64,000 nt of DNA from Solibacillus isronensis (GCF_900168685.1 NZ_FVZN01000013.1:124001-188000); one strand, 5' to 3'. Counted from the first letter of the stretch, positions 1 through 9,511 are shown. The notes: generated by a model from the letters alone, not told the origin. Made by a program: numbers and translations.

Positions 1-1468
1 CCAGGTTCCCTAATATCGCAAACTTTATGCCGGCCTCATTTAACAAACGTGCAAACGAAAGTGCTATCTTCTGTGAACGATTATCAAATGACCCCATCGA
101 TCCTACCCAAAATAAATACTCAAATTCTTCCTCACGTTTTTTCAATTCTTTTACTGTAGGAATGTTAATCGATGGATCCAAATCACGCCAATTTTCTTTT
201 TCTTTGCGGTTTAGTCCCCAAGGATTTCCTTGTCGTTCTATATTGTTCATCGCCCGCTGCGCATCAGAATGCACGCGACCTTCCGTCATTGTTAAGTAAC
301 GGCGTAAATCAATAATTTTATCGACATGTTCGTTCATTACCGGGCATTGATCTTCACAGTTACGGCAAGTAGTACATGCCCAAATTTCTTCTTCCGTAAT
401 GACATCGCCGATTAAACTTGGCATTTCTACCTGGATATTCGAAGCCCCTTGCATTGCAAGCTGATTGCCATGCGAATTACTGAATGCAAAAGCCGGTACC
501 CATGGTTTTATTGATGTAGCAACTGCCCCTTTTTCTGTTAAATGGTCTCGCATTTTTACGATTAGATTCATCGGAGAAAGGGTTTTGCCCGTATTTGATG
601 CTGGACACATATTCGTACAGCGCCCGCATTCTGCACAAGCATACAGATCAATTAGCTGTGCCTGAGTAAATTCTTCAATTTTTCCGACCCCGAATGATTC
701 TGCCTCTTCATCTTCAAAATCAATCTTCTTCGGTTTTCCTTTAGGACCAACTTTCTTGAAAAAGACATTGATGGCCGCAAAAATTTCATGTGCCTGTTTA
801 GACTGTGGCACAAACACCATAAAGGCAAATACCGATAAAATGTGAACCCACCAGAAGCTATAAAACAGTACCGTACTCACCGTTTCACTTAACGAGCTAA
901 AAGCAATGGCCAATATGCTGGAAAATGGCGCATAAGCAAAATCAGGTTCTTTGCCAATCATGACCGCTTCAAAAGCAAGCATGAGGAAAATGGAAAGCGT
1001 CAGTGCGCTTAAGCCAATATAAACAAACAATGCTTTTCCGTCACGTTTCCATTGCAGCCTCGCCAGCTTTTCAAAGTATCTTCTATAAAAACCATAAAGC
1101 ACTGCAGCTAGCATGAAAAATACTGTCCACTCCTGCAAAAAGCTGAAGTACTTATGAAAATTTCCAAATGGAAGTTCATATCCTTCAATAAAGCCTTTAA
1201 GGATAATCTCGATTAGACCAACTTGAATAATGATAAATCCGTAAAATAGGATAAAGTGCATGATGCCGCTTTTCTTATCTTTAAATAGTTTCTTTTGCCC
1301 CACTACATTAACTAATACTGTATTCAAACGCTCTTTTAACTGTAAATCGAATTCCTCTTTTTTCCCTAATTTAATATAAGAATAGCGACTGTATAAAAGG
1401 TGTCCTAATAAATACAGTGCATAACCGGCAACGAGCAAGAACAAAATTAAATTTATTGTTGTAAGCAT
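1..1468 (-). CDS. fadF: FadF-like (Fe-S)-binding quinone reductase, C-terminus cut by window edge
   Basis: Manual translation from an ATG at 1468 gives an open frame running off the left edge (about 489 residues visible). The first ~240 residues hold several hydrophobic helices resembling a NarI-like membrane domain. They are followed by two 4Fe-4S motifs, CAECGRCTNMCP and CTTCRNCEDQCP, and the start of a heterodisulfide-reductase-like domain. Bacillus FadF (YwjF, about 700 aa) has this order and is thought to pass electrons from ETF to the quinone pool during acyl-CoA oxidation. The etfBA genes and two acyl-CoA dehydrogenases lie in the same island, which supports that role. A G-rich stretch (GGGGTGG) precedes the ATG. 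The gene is separate from the aldehyde dehydrogenase upstream by about 200 bp. The family is well supported; the symbol is by similarity of architecture only. Confidence 0.85.
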   Translation of the reverse strand, partial: MLTTINLILFLLVAGYALYLLGHLLYSRYSYIKLGKKEEFDLQLKERLNTVLVNVVGQKKLFKDKKSGIMHFILFYGFIIIQVGLIEIILKGFIEGYELPFGNFHKYFSFLQEWTVFFMLAAVLYGFYRRYFEKLARLQWKRDGKALFVYIGLSALTLSIFLMLAFEAVMIGKEPDFAYAPFSSILAIAFSSLSETVSTVLFYSFWWVHILSVFAFMVFVPQSKQAHEIFAAINVFFKKVGPKGKPKKIDFEDEEAESFGVGKIEEFTQAQLIDLYACAECGRCTNMCPASNTGKTLSPMNLIVKMRDHLTEKGAVATSIKPWVPAFAFSNSHGNQLAMQGASNIQVEMPSLIGDVITEEEIWACTTCRNCEDQCPVMNEHVDKIIDLRRYLTMTEGRVHSDAQRAMNNIERQGNPWGLNRKEKENWRDLDPSINIPTVKELKKREEEFEYLFWVGSMGSFDNRSQKIALSFARLLNEAGIKFAILGNL

Positions 1469-1666
1469 GTATCCACCCCGCATTAATTTAGTTAAAGGTA
1501 TGTTCACTCGTGTTTGGAAAAATTGTGAGAAGCGAAATGAATAATTGAGTAGGTTAAACTAAATTGTTCTTTTTACCGTTGTCTTTCGTTTCATTCATAT
1601 CAACTTCTGTATAATCGAAGCGGAGCGCCCTATTATGCAGCCCCGCCTTGATTGAGTAAAAATTAT

Positions 1667-3091
1667 TTATAATTGGATCTGGTGGGAAACCGTTTTAATA
1701 TCGATATAGTCCTCGATTCCTTGTCTGCCGCCTTCTCTGCCGGAACCGCTTTCTTTAATGCCTCCGAACGGTGCCTGGGCTGTAAATGGTGCCGCATCAT
1801 TAATGCCGACCATTCCGTATTCCAGTTTTTCTGCTACACGGTGCACACGGGAGCCATCATTTGTATAGAAGTAAGCCACTAGTCCGTATTCAATATCATT
1901 CGCTTTTTGGATCACTTCATCTTCGTCGCTGAATTTAATAAGCGGTGCAACAGGTCCGAATGTTTCCTCATAAGTGATGACCATTTCTTCAGTTACATTA
2001 CCAAGTACGGTCGGTGCATAGAAACTTCCTTTCGAAAGTGTTCCCTCATTGTAGTTATTGCCGCCGCACAGCACTAATGCGCCTTTAGCAACTGCATCCT
2101 GTACTTGGCTATCTACTTTTTCAACTGCCGCGTCGTTTACTAAAGGACCGATATTCGTTGATTCATCAATGCCGTCACCGACAACAAGTGCTTCTGAACG
2201 CTCCGTAAATTTACGGGCAAACTCATCATAGATCGTTTCATGGACATAAATGCGGTTCGAACAAACACATTGCTGTCCTGCAGATGAGAATTTACTTTTA
2301 ATAGCTCCTTCAACCGCGAGATCAAGATCGGCATCTTCAAACACAATAAAAGGTGCATGTCCGCCAAGCTCCATCGAAACTCTCTTTAACGTATCAGCCG
2401 CCTGCTTTACAAGGATTTTGCCGACATCCGTTGAGCCGGTAAACGTGATCTTTCTTACCGTTTTGCTTTCCATAATCGGATTTACAATATCGTTAGTTCC
2501 GCCGATCAGTAAATTGACGACACCTTTCGGAAAACCAATCTCATCCATTAATCTGATAAGTTCCAGTGAAGATAATGGTGCTTCCCTTGAAGGTCTAAGT
2601 ACGACTGTGCAACCTACTGCCAATGCCGGCCCCAGTTTCCGTGCAACCATCGATAGTGGGAAGTTCCACGGAGTAATTGCCGCAACTACGCCTAATGGTT
2701 GTTTAATGACAGAAATTCGTTTGTTCGGTACAGGACTCGGGATAATTTCTCCATATACACGACGCGCTTCTTCAGCAAACCATTTGAAGTAAGATACCGC
2801 GCTATCCACTTCGTAGCGTGCATTGACAATCGGTTTACCCATTTCCTTCGTAATGATTTGGGCAAAGTGTTCTTTTCGTTCAACAAGTTGGTCCGCCAGT
2901 TTATGCAAGTAATTGGCGCGCGTGTCTGCCGTTAGCTTCGACCATTGTTTGAACGCTTCGCTAGCTGCATCGATCGCTTCTTTTGTTTCTTCGCTTCCAA
3001 CTTGAAAAACTTCTCCTACCTTTTGACCATCTACAGGATTAAGCACTTCCAAAATAGAATCCGTTTGAATCCATTCACCGTTAACATACAT
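1667..3091 (-). CDS. NAD(P)-dependent aldehyde dehydrogenase, succinate-semialdehyde dehydrogenase-like
   Basis: A 474-residue enzyme of normal length for the aldehyde dehydrogenase superfamily. The PWNFP motif (Asn ~143), the general base Glu ~241 in MELGGHAP, and the catalytic Cys ~275 in SAGQQCVCSNR are all present. The MELGGHAPFIVFEDADLD and QQCVCSNRIYVH stretches resemble the GabD (succinate-semialdehyde dehydrogenase) branch. It is the last gene of an ACAD-CaiB-ALDH operon, 32 bp behind the CoA-transferase gene. In this context it could oxidise an aldehyde or semialdehyde released from the catabolised substrate rather than serve GABA metabolism. Substrate is not determined. Confidence 0.88.
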   Translation of the reverse strand: MYVNGEWIQTDSILEVLNPVDGQKVGEVFQVGSEETKEAIDAASEAFKQWSKLTADTRANYLHKLADQLVERKEHFAQIITKEMGKPIVNARYEVDSAVSYFKWFAEEARRVYGEIIPSPVPNKRISVIKQPLGVVAAITPWNFPLSMVARKLGPALAVGCTVVLRPSREAPLSSLELIRLMDEIGFPKGVVNLLIGGTNDIVNPIMESKTVRKITFTGSTDVGKILVKQAADTLKRVSMELGGHAPFIVFEDADLDLAVEGAIKSKFSSAGQQCVCSNRIYVHETIYDEFARKFTERSEALVVGDGIDESTNIGPLVNDAAVEKVDSQVQDAVAKGALVLCGGNNYNEGTLSKGSFYAPTVLGNVTEEMVITYEETFGPVAPLIKFSDEDEVIQKANDIEYGLVAYFYTNDGSRVHRVAEKLEYGMVGINDAAPFTAQAPFGGIKESGSGREGGRQGIEDYIDIKTVSHQIQL

Positions 3092-3123
3092 ACCTTTTCC
3101 ACCTTTCCATTCGTAGCAGATTA

Positions 3124-4308
3124 TTAAATTACTTTGTTTTCAATGAGCTCTCTGATTTTTTCATCACTGTATCCGAGACTGCGCAATACTTCTTCCGAAT
3201 GCTCTCCCAATAATGGAGGGGCATATCTGACTTGTGGCTTCGTTTCCGAAAATTTCACCGGAAATGCAGGTACTTTTAAGTTCGGCACATTCGGATGCTC
3301 AATATCGATCATCATTTCACGTGCAATGACTTGCGGGTGCTTTAATACTTGATCAATTGTTTGAATTGGACCACACGGCACCCCTGCACGATCGAGTTTT
3401 CCTGTAATTTCTTCACTGGACATTTGAAGGAAACGTTCCTGAATCAATGTTTCCAGTTCATCACGGTATTTCACACGATCAGCATTCAGCTTGAATTTCT
3501 CCTCGTTTTCCATATCTATCCATCCCAATGCTGTGCACATTTTATTCCATAGACCATCATTTGCAACCGCGATGACGACATCATTATCGCCTGTCTTGAA
3601 TGCCCGATACGGTACGAGTGAACCATGTGCAGTGCCCATTCGTTTCGGGTACGTACCTTCCGCCATGTAGCCGACTGCCATATGATTTAATAGCGCCACT
3701 TGGCTATCGAGTAAACTGATATCCAAGTACTGACCGATCCCTGTATTTTTTGATGCATGCAGCGCACTGACAATACCAAATGCCGCAAACATGCCTGTCG
3801 TTAAATCCGCAATGGACATCCCTGCTTTAGCCGGTCTGTCCTCCTCACCTGTAATACTCATCAGACCCGCGAATGCCTGCAACAGAACATCGTAGCCGGC
3901 GCGGTCTTTTTCTGGCCCTGTACGTCCGAATCCCGAAATGGAACAAAATACAAGCTTCGGGTTAATTTCTTTTAAAGTTTCATAACCTAAGCCGAGTTTT
4001 TCCATCGTCCCAGTCCGGAAATTTTCAACTAGAACGTCTGCGTCCTTTACGAGCTCTTTAATGATCTCAATGCCTTCCGGAGATTTTAAATTGACCGTTA
4101 TCCCTCTTTTATTGCGATTAGCCGCTAAGTAGTAGCAGCTTTCATCATTCCACTTTGGTGGTATAAATCTTCTTGATTCGTCGCCAGAAGACGGTTCTTC
4201 CACTTTGATGACATCCGCTCCCATATCGGCCAGCATCATCGTGGCATAAGGTCCTGCCAGTGTCCGGGACAAATCCAGTACTTTAAATCCTTCCAATGGT
4301 AGTCTCAC
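3124..4308 (-). CDS. CaiB/BaiF family (class III) CoA-transferase
   Basis: A 394-residue protein beginning at GTG, with an AGGAGA site 6-7 bp upstream. The N-terminus (LEGFKVLDLSRTLAGP, ADMGADVIKVE) is the typical CaiB/BaiF Rossmann start. The catalytic Asp that carries the acyl and CoA intermediates is present at about residue 168 (MSIADLTTG). The enzyme would move CoA from a donor thioester to a carboxylic acid, activating the substrate or recycling CoA from an intermediate. It lies between an acyl-CoA dehydrogenase (32 bp upstream) and an aldehyde dehydrogenase (32 bp downstream), so the three are almost certainly one operon. The acid it acts on cannot be read from sequence. Confidence 0.9.
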   Translation of the reverse strand: MRLPLEGFKVLDLSRTLAGPYATMMLADMGADVIKVEEPSSGDESRRFIPPKWNDESCYYLAANRNKRGITVNLKSPEGIEIIKELVKDADVLVENFRTGTMEKLGLGYETLKEINPKLVFCSISGFGRTGPEKDRAGYDVLLQAFAGLMSITGEEDRPAKAGMSIADLTTGMFAAFGIVSALHASKNTGIGQYLDISLLDSQVALLNHMAVGYMAEGTYPKRMGTAHGSLVPYRAFKTGDNDVVIAVANDGLWNKMCTALGWIDMENEEKFKLNADRVKYRDELETLIQERFLQMSSEEITGKLDRAGVPCGPIQTIDQVLKHPQVIAREMMIDIEHPNVPNLKVPAFPVKFSETKPQVRYAPPLLGEHSEEVLRSLGYSDEKIRELIENKVI

Positions 4309-4340
4309 GTGATCTCTCCTGTTCTTTGCTGCATAATCAA

Positions 4341-5510
4341 TTATCTTACAGCTAACTTACTGCCTTTAAATGCTCTGCGCAGTTCGCCGCTAATAATATT
4401 TTTCTGGATTTCCGATGTACCTTCATAAATTTTCGTAATTCGTGCATCGCGGTAATAGCGTTCGATCGGATAATCTCTTACATAACCCATTCCACCGTGA
4501 ATTTGTACAGCAAGATCCGCTACTTTGTTGTAAACTTCCGAAGCGAACAGTTTGACCATTGCCGACTCTTTTACATTTCGAACTCCTTGGTCTGTCTGCC
4601 ATGCGACTTTATATGTTAATGCACGTAATGCTTCTGTTTGCATACTCATTTCAGCTAGCATATGCTGAACTGCCTGGAACTCGATGATCGGCTGACCGAA
4701 TTGTTCACGCTCATGGGCATAGCTGATTGAATGTTCCAATAATTTCTCGCATGATCCTAAGTTACGGGCAGCTAATCCTGCACGGCCGTTTGCTAAAATT
4801 TTCAGTGCATTGACATAGCCCATGCCTTCTTCACCTAGCACGTTTTCCGCCGGCACTTCCAAGTTATCGAAGAACAGCTCGGCCGAATGGGAACCACGCA
4901 AGCCCATTTTGTTTTCTACTGCACCGAGGACAAACCCTGGCATATCCTTTTCCACGATGAATGATGTAATACCCTTTGCACCTTTTTCACGGTCCGTTAC
5001 CGCCATTACGGTAAAAACATGTCCATCGACTGCATTCGTAATATAATGTTTTGAACCATTTAAAATATATTTATCGCCTTTTCTGACAGCTGTCGTTTTC
5101 ATGCTTAATGCATTCGATCCGGCTGTCGGTTCTGTTAAAGCAAATGCTCCAATCCATTCACCAGTCGCCATTTTAGGAAGATACTTCTGCTTTTGCTGCT
5201 CGTTTCCGAGTTCGATAATTCCTACACTGCCGATGCCGTTATGGGCCCCGATTAACGTTGTATAGCCGTTATGCGTTTTTCCGATTTCTTCAAAAATGGC
5301 ACACTTTCCGACCATATCGAGTTCAAGTCCGCCATACTGCTCCGGAATGCTTAAACCGAACAGCCCCATATCCTTTGACATTTCAACAATATGTTCCGGA
5401 ATCTGGTCGTTTTCTTCAATTTCCATTGCAACCGGCTCTACTTCTTCATATATAAATTTACGAACCCCTTCGCGTAATAGCTCGATATCTTCACTTAATT
5501 TAAAATCCAT
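4341..5510 (-). CDS. Acyl-CoA dehydrogenase
   Basis: A 389-residue FAD flavoprotein of standard ACAD length. ACAD signatures are visible in the middle ([19 protein letters not shown]) and at the C-terminus ([20 protein letters not shown]), which carries the Glu of the YEGTSE motif used as catalytic base in the short/medium-chain branch. It introduces the alpha-beta double bond in an acyl-CoA and passes electrons to ETF (etfBA at 21,399-23,153). An AGGAGAG site precedes the ATG. It is the first gene of the ACAD-CaiB-ALDH operon. The 157 bp to the divergent hydrolase gene hold no clear sigma-54 promoter, unlike the other catabolic operons here. Confidence 0.92.
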   Translation of the reverse strand: MDFKLSEDIELLREGVRKFIYEEVEPVAMEIEENDQIPEHIVEMSKDMGLFGLSIPEQYGGLELDMVGKCAIFEEIGKTHNGYTTLIGAHNGIGSVGIIELGNEQQKQKYLPKMATGEWIGAFALTEPTAGSNALSMKTTAVRKGDKYILNGSKHYITNAVDGHVFTVMAVTDREKGAKGITSFIVEKDMPGFVLGAVENKMGLRGSHSAELFFDNLEVPAENVLGEEGMGYVNALKILANGRAGLAARNLGSCEKLLEHSISYAHEREQFGQPIIEFQAVQHMLAEMSMQTEALRALTYKVAWQTDQGVRNVKESAMVKLFASEVYNKVADLAVQIHGGMGYVRDYPIERYYRDARITKIYEGTSEIQKNIISGELRRAFKGSKLAVR

Positions 5511-5614
5511 CCTAATCTCTCCTCTAACGTTTAATTTTTTGCATCTATTATTAAATCCGTAAATTTGTACTTACCTTTTTTTGAGAATAAACGGTACATC
5601 AAGCACAATTTATG

Positions 5615-5630
5615 TATAATAATAAAAAGA
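5615..5630 (+). promoter_or_regulatory. Putative sigma-A -10 region for the MBL hydrolase gene
   Basis: A TATAAT hexamer sits in an A/T-rich stretch about 50 bp before the ATG of the hydrolase gene. No good -35 hexamer is found at 17 bp, so this is a tentative call. Confidence 0.35.
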
Positions 5631-5667
5631 ATTGTACTTTTCATTCATCCCAAAAGAGGTGTAGTAA

Positions 5668-6618
5668 ATGATTAAACAACTTACGAATACTATTTCCAAA
5701 ATAACATTACCGTGTATATACAATTCGGAAGTGAACTGTTATTTAATCGAACAGGAACACTCCTACCTGCTTATCGATACAGGGGAAAATAATGAAGAAA
5801 CCCTGCTTTTCTGGAAACAATTAATCAATCAATTAGAAAAGCCCATATCCCATATTCTGCTCTCCCACACACATACCGACCATATCGGTTGCTGCCACTA
5901 TTTACAGCAATTAACCGATGTAAAAATCATTGCATCACAACATAGTAAAGAAAAACTAGTAGCTTTAAAAAATAGCCCGAAAAATACTGGTTTAATAGAT
6001 GCTGCTGCCCAATATGGCTATGTTTATCCGTACTCACCTAAACATTTGATTGATGAGCAACAGGCTCATGATTTTGAAATCGATGAAACATTTGAAGACG
6101 GCGATACTATCCGCATCGGTTCTTCCATCTTCCAAGCGATCGCAACCCCTGGACATTCGAACGATCTGTACTGTTTTTACGATAAAGCTTCGTCTGTACT
6201 TTTCGCGAGCGACCATTTAATCGGGGATTTCAATCCTGTCCTAATTATTGAAAAAGATCATTTCAATCCTTTAAAAAGTTATTTTCATTCTTTGGATAAA
6301 ATTAAAGATTTCTCATGTAATCTTGTTTTATCGGGACACGGCGACAATATTGAAAACTTTAACGCCTTGATCGAGACAAACCGCAATAAGCATTTAAAAA
6401 GGCTGCAGCAATTATCGGCCCTTTTATCCGAGAAACCGAAAACTTTCCCATCCATTATTCAGGACATTTACAATAAGGACATTGCAAAAGCTAAAACACA
6501 AGTGATGCAAACATTAAGTTATTTAAACTATTTACTGGAACAAAATGAGCTGAAGATCATTAGCAATCAAGACAGCATTGAAATAACAACAGCAGATCAT
6601 GTAAAATCCTCATCGTAA
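5668..6618 (+). CDS. MBL-fold metallo-hydrolase
   Basis: A 316-residue protein with the metallo-beta-lactamase fold signature HTHTDH (residues ~73-78), a second metal His in ATPGHSND, a bridging Asp in FASDHLIGD and a late His in LSGHGDN. These form the two-zinc site of glyoxalase II-like hydrolases. The C-terminal ~80 residues resemble the helical tail of the group and are Lys/Gln rich. The ATG has a GAGGTG site 7 bp upstream, and a TATAAT-like -10 lies about 50 bp before the gene. It is divergent from the acyl-CoA dehydrogenase operon and ends in a strong terminator. It could be a thioesterase or lactonase for the island, but the substrate is unknown. Confidence 0.85.
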   Translation: MIKQLTNTISKITLPCIYNSEVNCYLIEQEHSYLLIDTGENNEETLLFWKQLINQLEKPISHILLSHTHTDHIGCCHYLQQLTDVKIIASQHSKEKLVALKNSPKNTGLIDAAAQYGYVYPYSPKHLIDEQQAHDFEIDETFEDGDTIRIGSSIFQAIATPGHSNDLYCFYDKASSVLFASDHLIGDFNPVLIIEKDHFNPLKSYFHSLDKIKDFSCNLVLSGHGDNIENFNALIETNRNKHLKRLQQLSALLSEKPKTFPSIIQDIYNKDIAKAKTQVMQTLSYLNYLLEQNELKIISNQDSIEITTADHVKSSS

Positions 6619-6637
6619 ACAGCCATTCTTTTAAATA

Positions 6638-6675
6638 AACTCCCTATCTATTGTTAGTTGATAGATAGGGAGTTT
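6638..6675 (+). terminator. Rho-independent terminator after the MBL hydrolase
   Basis: Perfect 13-bp stem (AACTCCCTATCTA paired with TAGATAGGGAGTT) with an 11-base loop, followed by a T-run. It closes the plus-strand gene ending at 6618. Confidence 0.85.
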
Positions 6676-6769
6676 TTATTAAAAAGTAAGGTGTATGATA
6701 ATCCGTGTTCACTTAACTAGGGGATTGATTAAGTGAATCCGCTTACCACTTCACGTCACTTTTTAATAA
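6676..6769 (+). repeat. 94-bp imperfect palindrome with perfect ends
   Basis: The outer 12 bp (TTATTAAAAAGT, 6676-6687) pair perfectly with ACTTTTTAATAA (6758-6769). An inner 9-bp arm pair, TTCACTTAA (6708-6716) and TTAAGTGAA (6729-6737), nests inside. It sits between two convergent genes and two terminators, encodes nothing, and has the shape of a miniature inverted-repeat element or a small structured RNA. Confidence 0.5.
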
Positions 6770-6853
6770 GTACGTCACACTTTGATTTCACACGTTTTGC
6801 CGAGTCATTTTGCTTTTCATTTTATATTTTCAAGGGGAATCCAATATAAATCT

Positions 6854-6887
6854 TTTGCCTGTCATTCGGGGAAAATGAATAGGCAAA
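6854..6887 (-). terminator. Hairpin after the seven-gene catabolic operon
   Basis: Reading the minus strand, TTTGCCT-A-TTCATT pairs with AATGACAGGCAAA, one mismatch. The following T content is weak, so termination may be partial. It lies 12 bp beyond the stop of the AhpD-like gene. Confidence 0.55.
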
Positions 6888-6898
6888 TTTAAAGCCAA

Positions 6899-7621
6899 TT
6901 ATTTTTTGCTAAGCGCCGATTCTTTTACTTCCTCTTCAAGAATCGGTAATGTGTCCAGCAATGTATGAAAACCAATAGCTGACGTTAATTGAAATACTTC
7001 AAGCAGTTCACCTTGTGTTGCACCGTACTTGATGGCATTTTTCAAGTGCACTTCAATGCCTTTTTCAAACAGATGGGTTGTCGATGAATCAATCGCAATG
7101 TAAATGAATTCGATTAATTTCGGTTGCAAAATCCCTCTTCTCGTTGGGATTGTTAGAAACTCGTAATACGCATCGAAATATTCAGTATCCATACGGATCA
7201 GATCATCCCTGAAATCATTCCAGTAACCCATTGTGGCGATAAATTTATCTTTAAGCGCCTGCTGTTCTTTTGTATAACCAGACTTTTCTTCTTCTGATTT
7301 CGTATAGTGTTTCATCATTAACGGTATGCCTACAGCACATGTATGAACACCTAAAATGCTGACAACTTTCAATACTTCGGTAATTTCTTCTTTAGAGGCA
7401 CCTAATAGCAGCGCTTTGCGAATATGGTGTTGGGCTGCTGCCATATTCAAATGGGTCGGTGATGCACTGAGCGCGATATTAATCAGTTCTCTTGTGACAT
7501 CATCCAGATGGCCGTTCCTCCATGGTGCTTCGGTAAAGCTTTTGTAAATGTTCAGAAATTCTGGATCTTCAGCCAAATAGTGAGCGATTTTTTCATTCCA
7601 GTATGAGTAATTTGGGTTCAT
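6899..7621 (-). CDS. Carboxymuconolactone decarboxylase (AhpD-like) family protein with two tandem domains
   Basis: Two copies of the CMD/AhpD helical domain can be read. One spans about residues 30-105 (RELINIALSAS, HHIRKALLLGASKEEITEVL), the other about 135-225 (KLIEFIYIAID, HLKNAIKYGATQGELLEVF). The ATG at 7621 is preferred because AAAGGAG lies 8 bp upstream; a longer frame to 7666 would overlap the previous gene and lacks that site. The canonical AhpD CxxC pair is not evident, so a peroxidase role is unlikely. CMD proteins often accompany ring-cleavage or lactone pathways. It is the last gene of the sigma-54 operon that starts at 13,734. Function is unknown beyond family. Confidence 0.82.
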   Translation of the reverse strand: MNPNYSYWNEKIAHYLAEDPEFLNIYKSFTEAPWRNGHLDDVTRELINIALSASPTHLNMAAAQHHIRKALLLGASKEEITEVLKVVSILGVHTCAVGIPLMMKHYTKSEEEKSGYTKEQQALKDKFIATMGYWNDFRDDLIRMDTEYFDAYYEFLTIPTRRGILQPKLIEFIYIAIDSSTTHLFEKGIEVHLKNAIKYGATQGELLEVFQLTSAIGFHTLLDTLPILEEEVKESALSKK

Positions 7622-7634
7622 CAGCTCACTCCTT

Positions 7635-8138
7635 TTATTTGCCAAATGATTCGGGAACTGCACCAAGATTTCGTTTGTAATAGAGCATTGCTTCTTTATC
7701 CGTTTTATGAATATCTACTACTTGACCGATTAAAATATAATGATCGCCAGCATCGACGACATTGTACTTTTTACACTCTAAATTAGCGAAAGCATCTTTA
7801 ATGACCGGCACTTTATTTTCGGATAATTCCCAGGAACACTTACTGAAGCGATCCGGCTCCTTTTTGCTGGCAAATGCCCAACAAGCATCTCCCTGGTCAG
7901 CCGCTAAAATATTTACCGTGAAATAGTCGGAGTGTTCGAATGCTGCATAACTTGTTGATTTTTTATCGATACACCATAAAATCAGTAATGGATCGATTGA
8001 AACCGATACAAAGGAATTGGCAGTTAACCCGACCGGTTGATTATTGGCATCTACCGTCGTGACAACAGTTACACCAGAAGGATAGCTGCCCATCACCTCT
8101 TTAAAAAGTTGTTCTGTATTTGTCTGTACCTCATTCAT
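7635..8138 (-). CDS. Flavin reductase family protein (DIM6/NTAB-type)
   Basis: A 167-residue protein with the FMN-binding split-barrel pattern of HpaC-type flavin reductases: YPSGVTVVTT near the start, GLTANSFVSVSIDPLL around residues 38-53, and YFTVNILAADQ. These enzymes use NAD(P)H to make free reduced FMN for a partner monooxygenase. The LLM-class monooxygenase at 20,051-21,118 in the next sigma-54 operon is a natural partner, although the two are not adjacent. GGAGG precedes the ATG. Gaps to neighbours are 18 bp and 13 bp, which indicates an operon. Confidence 0.88.
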   Translation of the reverse strand: MNEVQTNTEQLFKEVMGSYPSGVTVVTTVDANNQPVGLTANSFVSVSIDPLLILWCIDKKSTSYAAFEHSDYFTVNILAADQGDACWAFASKKEPDRFSKCSWELSENKVPVIKDAFANLECKKYNVVDAGDHYILIGQVVDIHKTDKEAMLYYKRNLGAVPESFGK

Positions 8139-8156
8139 ATTTATTCCTCCTCTTCT

Positions 8157-8690
8157 TCATTTCATTAATTTGCTTATATACATCGCATACTTTTCCAGGA
8201 TACCGTTCATTTCCTGTTGAACTTGGTCCGTCAGTTCGTTTTTCTCATTGAAGTCCGAAGATGTCGCAAAAATATATTCCGGTAATACAAACATTTTTAA
8301 GTAATTGGCAACCGGCTTCACCGAACTTTCAATAGCAAGATAATGCAGTGAGTTTCCGCCTGTAGCTGCAAATAACACACATTTATCGGCAAAATGTTCA
8401 ACCGGCACGAGCTCAAACAGATTTTTTAGAACGCCCGGCATCGAGCCATGCAAGATCGTCGTTCCAATAATATACGCATCTGCCTCCGCGATTTTTCCGA
8501 TTACTTTTTGCGTATCCTCATTGTATTGATCGATTGGTTTACCTGCGCAAAATTCTAGCTGAACATCTCTTAAATCGAGAAATTCCATTTCGGCATTCTG
8601 TATTTTATGCTGCAAATCTTCAGAGAGCTTTTTTGTTAATAAGCTCGTTTTTGAACCGACTAAAGTGCCGCTAATGCTTAAGATTTTCAT
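8157..8690 (-). CDS. NADPH-dependent FMN reductase (flavodoxin-like fold)
   Basis: About 177 residues with the flavodoxin-like NADPH_dep_FMN_red fold: a beta strand and phosphate-binding loop at the start (KILSISGTLVGSKTS), and a second conserved stretch around residue 80 (TTILHGSMPGVLKNLFEL). The ATG at 8690 is chosen because GAGGTG lies 6 bp upstream; a GTG at 8699 overlaps that site. It is a second flavin reductase directly upstream of the DIM6-type one, so the operon carries two unrelated ways to make reduced FMN. Likely partner is the flavin monooxygenase of the island; this is inferred from context. Confidence 0.87.
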   Translation of the reverse strand: MKILSISGTLVGSKTSLLTKKLSEDLQHKIQNAEMEFLDLRDVQLEFCAGKPIDQYNEDTQKVIGKIAEADAYIIGTTILHGSMPGVLKNLFELVPVEHFADKCVLFAATGGNSLHYLAIESSVKPVANYLKMFVLPEYIFATSSDFNEKNELTDQVQQEMNGILEKYAMYISKLMK

Positions 8691-8704
8691 CTGATTCACC
8701 TCTT

Positions 8705-9469
8705 TTATGGAGCACCTGTTACATAAATCGTCTGGCCTGTAATGTAGCTCGCTTCATCGGAACTTAAAAACAATATTGTGTAGGCGATATCTTCCGGTTT
8801 ACCGGTACGTCGAATCGGGTTTTGACTGATCATCGCCTGCTTCATTTTTTGGAAATCTTCAATTCCCCGATTTTTCGCAAGACTTTCGGATACGGCACTC
8901 ATCTCAGTGTCGATAAATCCGGGTGCTACGCCGTTTACATTAATATTGTTTGGCCCTAATTCAATTGCCAATGTGCGTATCATTCCTTGTATGCCTGCTT
9001 TTGCTGCTGCATAGTTCACTCGTCCTTTAGCTCCCAGTGCAGCCTGAGAAGAAATGAGGACAACTTTACCGCTGTTTTGTTCCACCATATAAGGAGCTAC
9101 AGCCTGTGTAATGAGGAAAGCCCCTTTTAAATTAATGTCAATGACAGCATCCCATTCTTCTTCTTTCAAATTCGGCAGCAGATTGTCTTGTAAAATACCG
9201 ACACAGTTAATTAAAATATCGATTTTCTTAAAATGGGCGATCGCTTTTGATACGGCTTCGTTTACGAGCGTTTTGTTAGTAATGTCAACTTTGAATGTCA
9301 GCACTTCCACATCCGCATTGCGCAACTGCCCGGCTGTTTCTTCAAGCTTCGTTTCATTCCAGTCGAGCAGTACAAGCTGTGCCCCTTCCTGTGCCAACAA
9401 AGAGGCCGTTTTGGCACCGATTCCATTCGCCCCGCCCGTTATCAGGACTACCTTTTGCTGAAAGCGCAT
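8705..9469 (-). CDS. Short-chain dehydrogenase/reductase
   Basis: A 254-residue classical SDR. The NAD(P) site TGGANGIG, a central NCVG, the catalytic Ser in VVLISSQ and the YAAAK pair are present, followed by PGFIDTEM and the C-terminal TGQTIYVTG. It would interconvert a hydroxyl and a keto group. In a pathway with a lactonase it could oxidise the alcohol freed by lactone opening, or act as the 3-hydroxyacyl step. An AAAGGAGAA site precedes the ATG. It lies 14 bp upstream of the FMN reductase start and 42 bp behind the crotonase gene in the same operon. Confidence 0.9.
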   Translation of the reverse strand: MRFQQKVVLITGGANGIGAKTASLLAQEGAQLVLLDWNETKLEETAGQLRNADVEVLTFKVDITNKTLVNEAVSKAIAHFKKIDILINCVGILQDNLLPNLKEEEWDAVIDINLKGAFLITQAVAPYMVEQNSGKVVLISSQAALGAKGRVNYAAAKAGIQGMIRTLAIELGPNNINVNGVAPGFIDTEMSAVSESLAKNRGIEDFQKMKQAMISQNPIRRTGKPEDIAYTILFLSSDEASYITGQTIYVTGAP

Positions 9470-9511
9470 AAAATTCTCCTTTGCAAAGAAAGTGAGGAAA
9501 TTTGAAAATGC

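Noticed and set aside
1500-1600. FadR operator before the FadF-like gene
   Set aside because: Only a half-site-like TATTCATTT is seen; the other half does not match the FadR consensus.
2250-2792. 180-codon plus-strand open frame
   Set aside because: It lies wholly antisense to the aldehyde dehydrogenase, which has full catalytic motifs; the antisense frame shows no family features.
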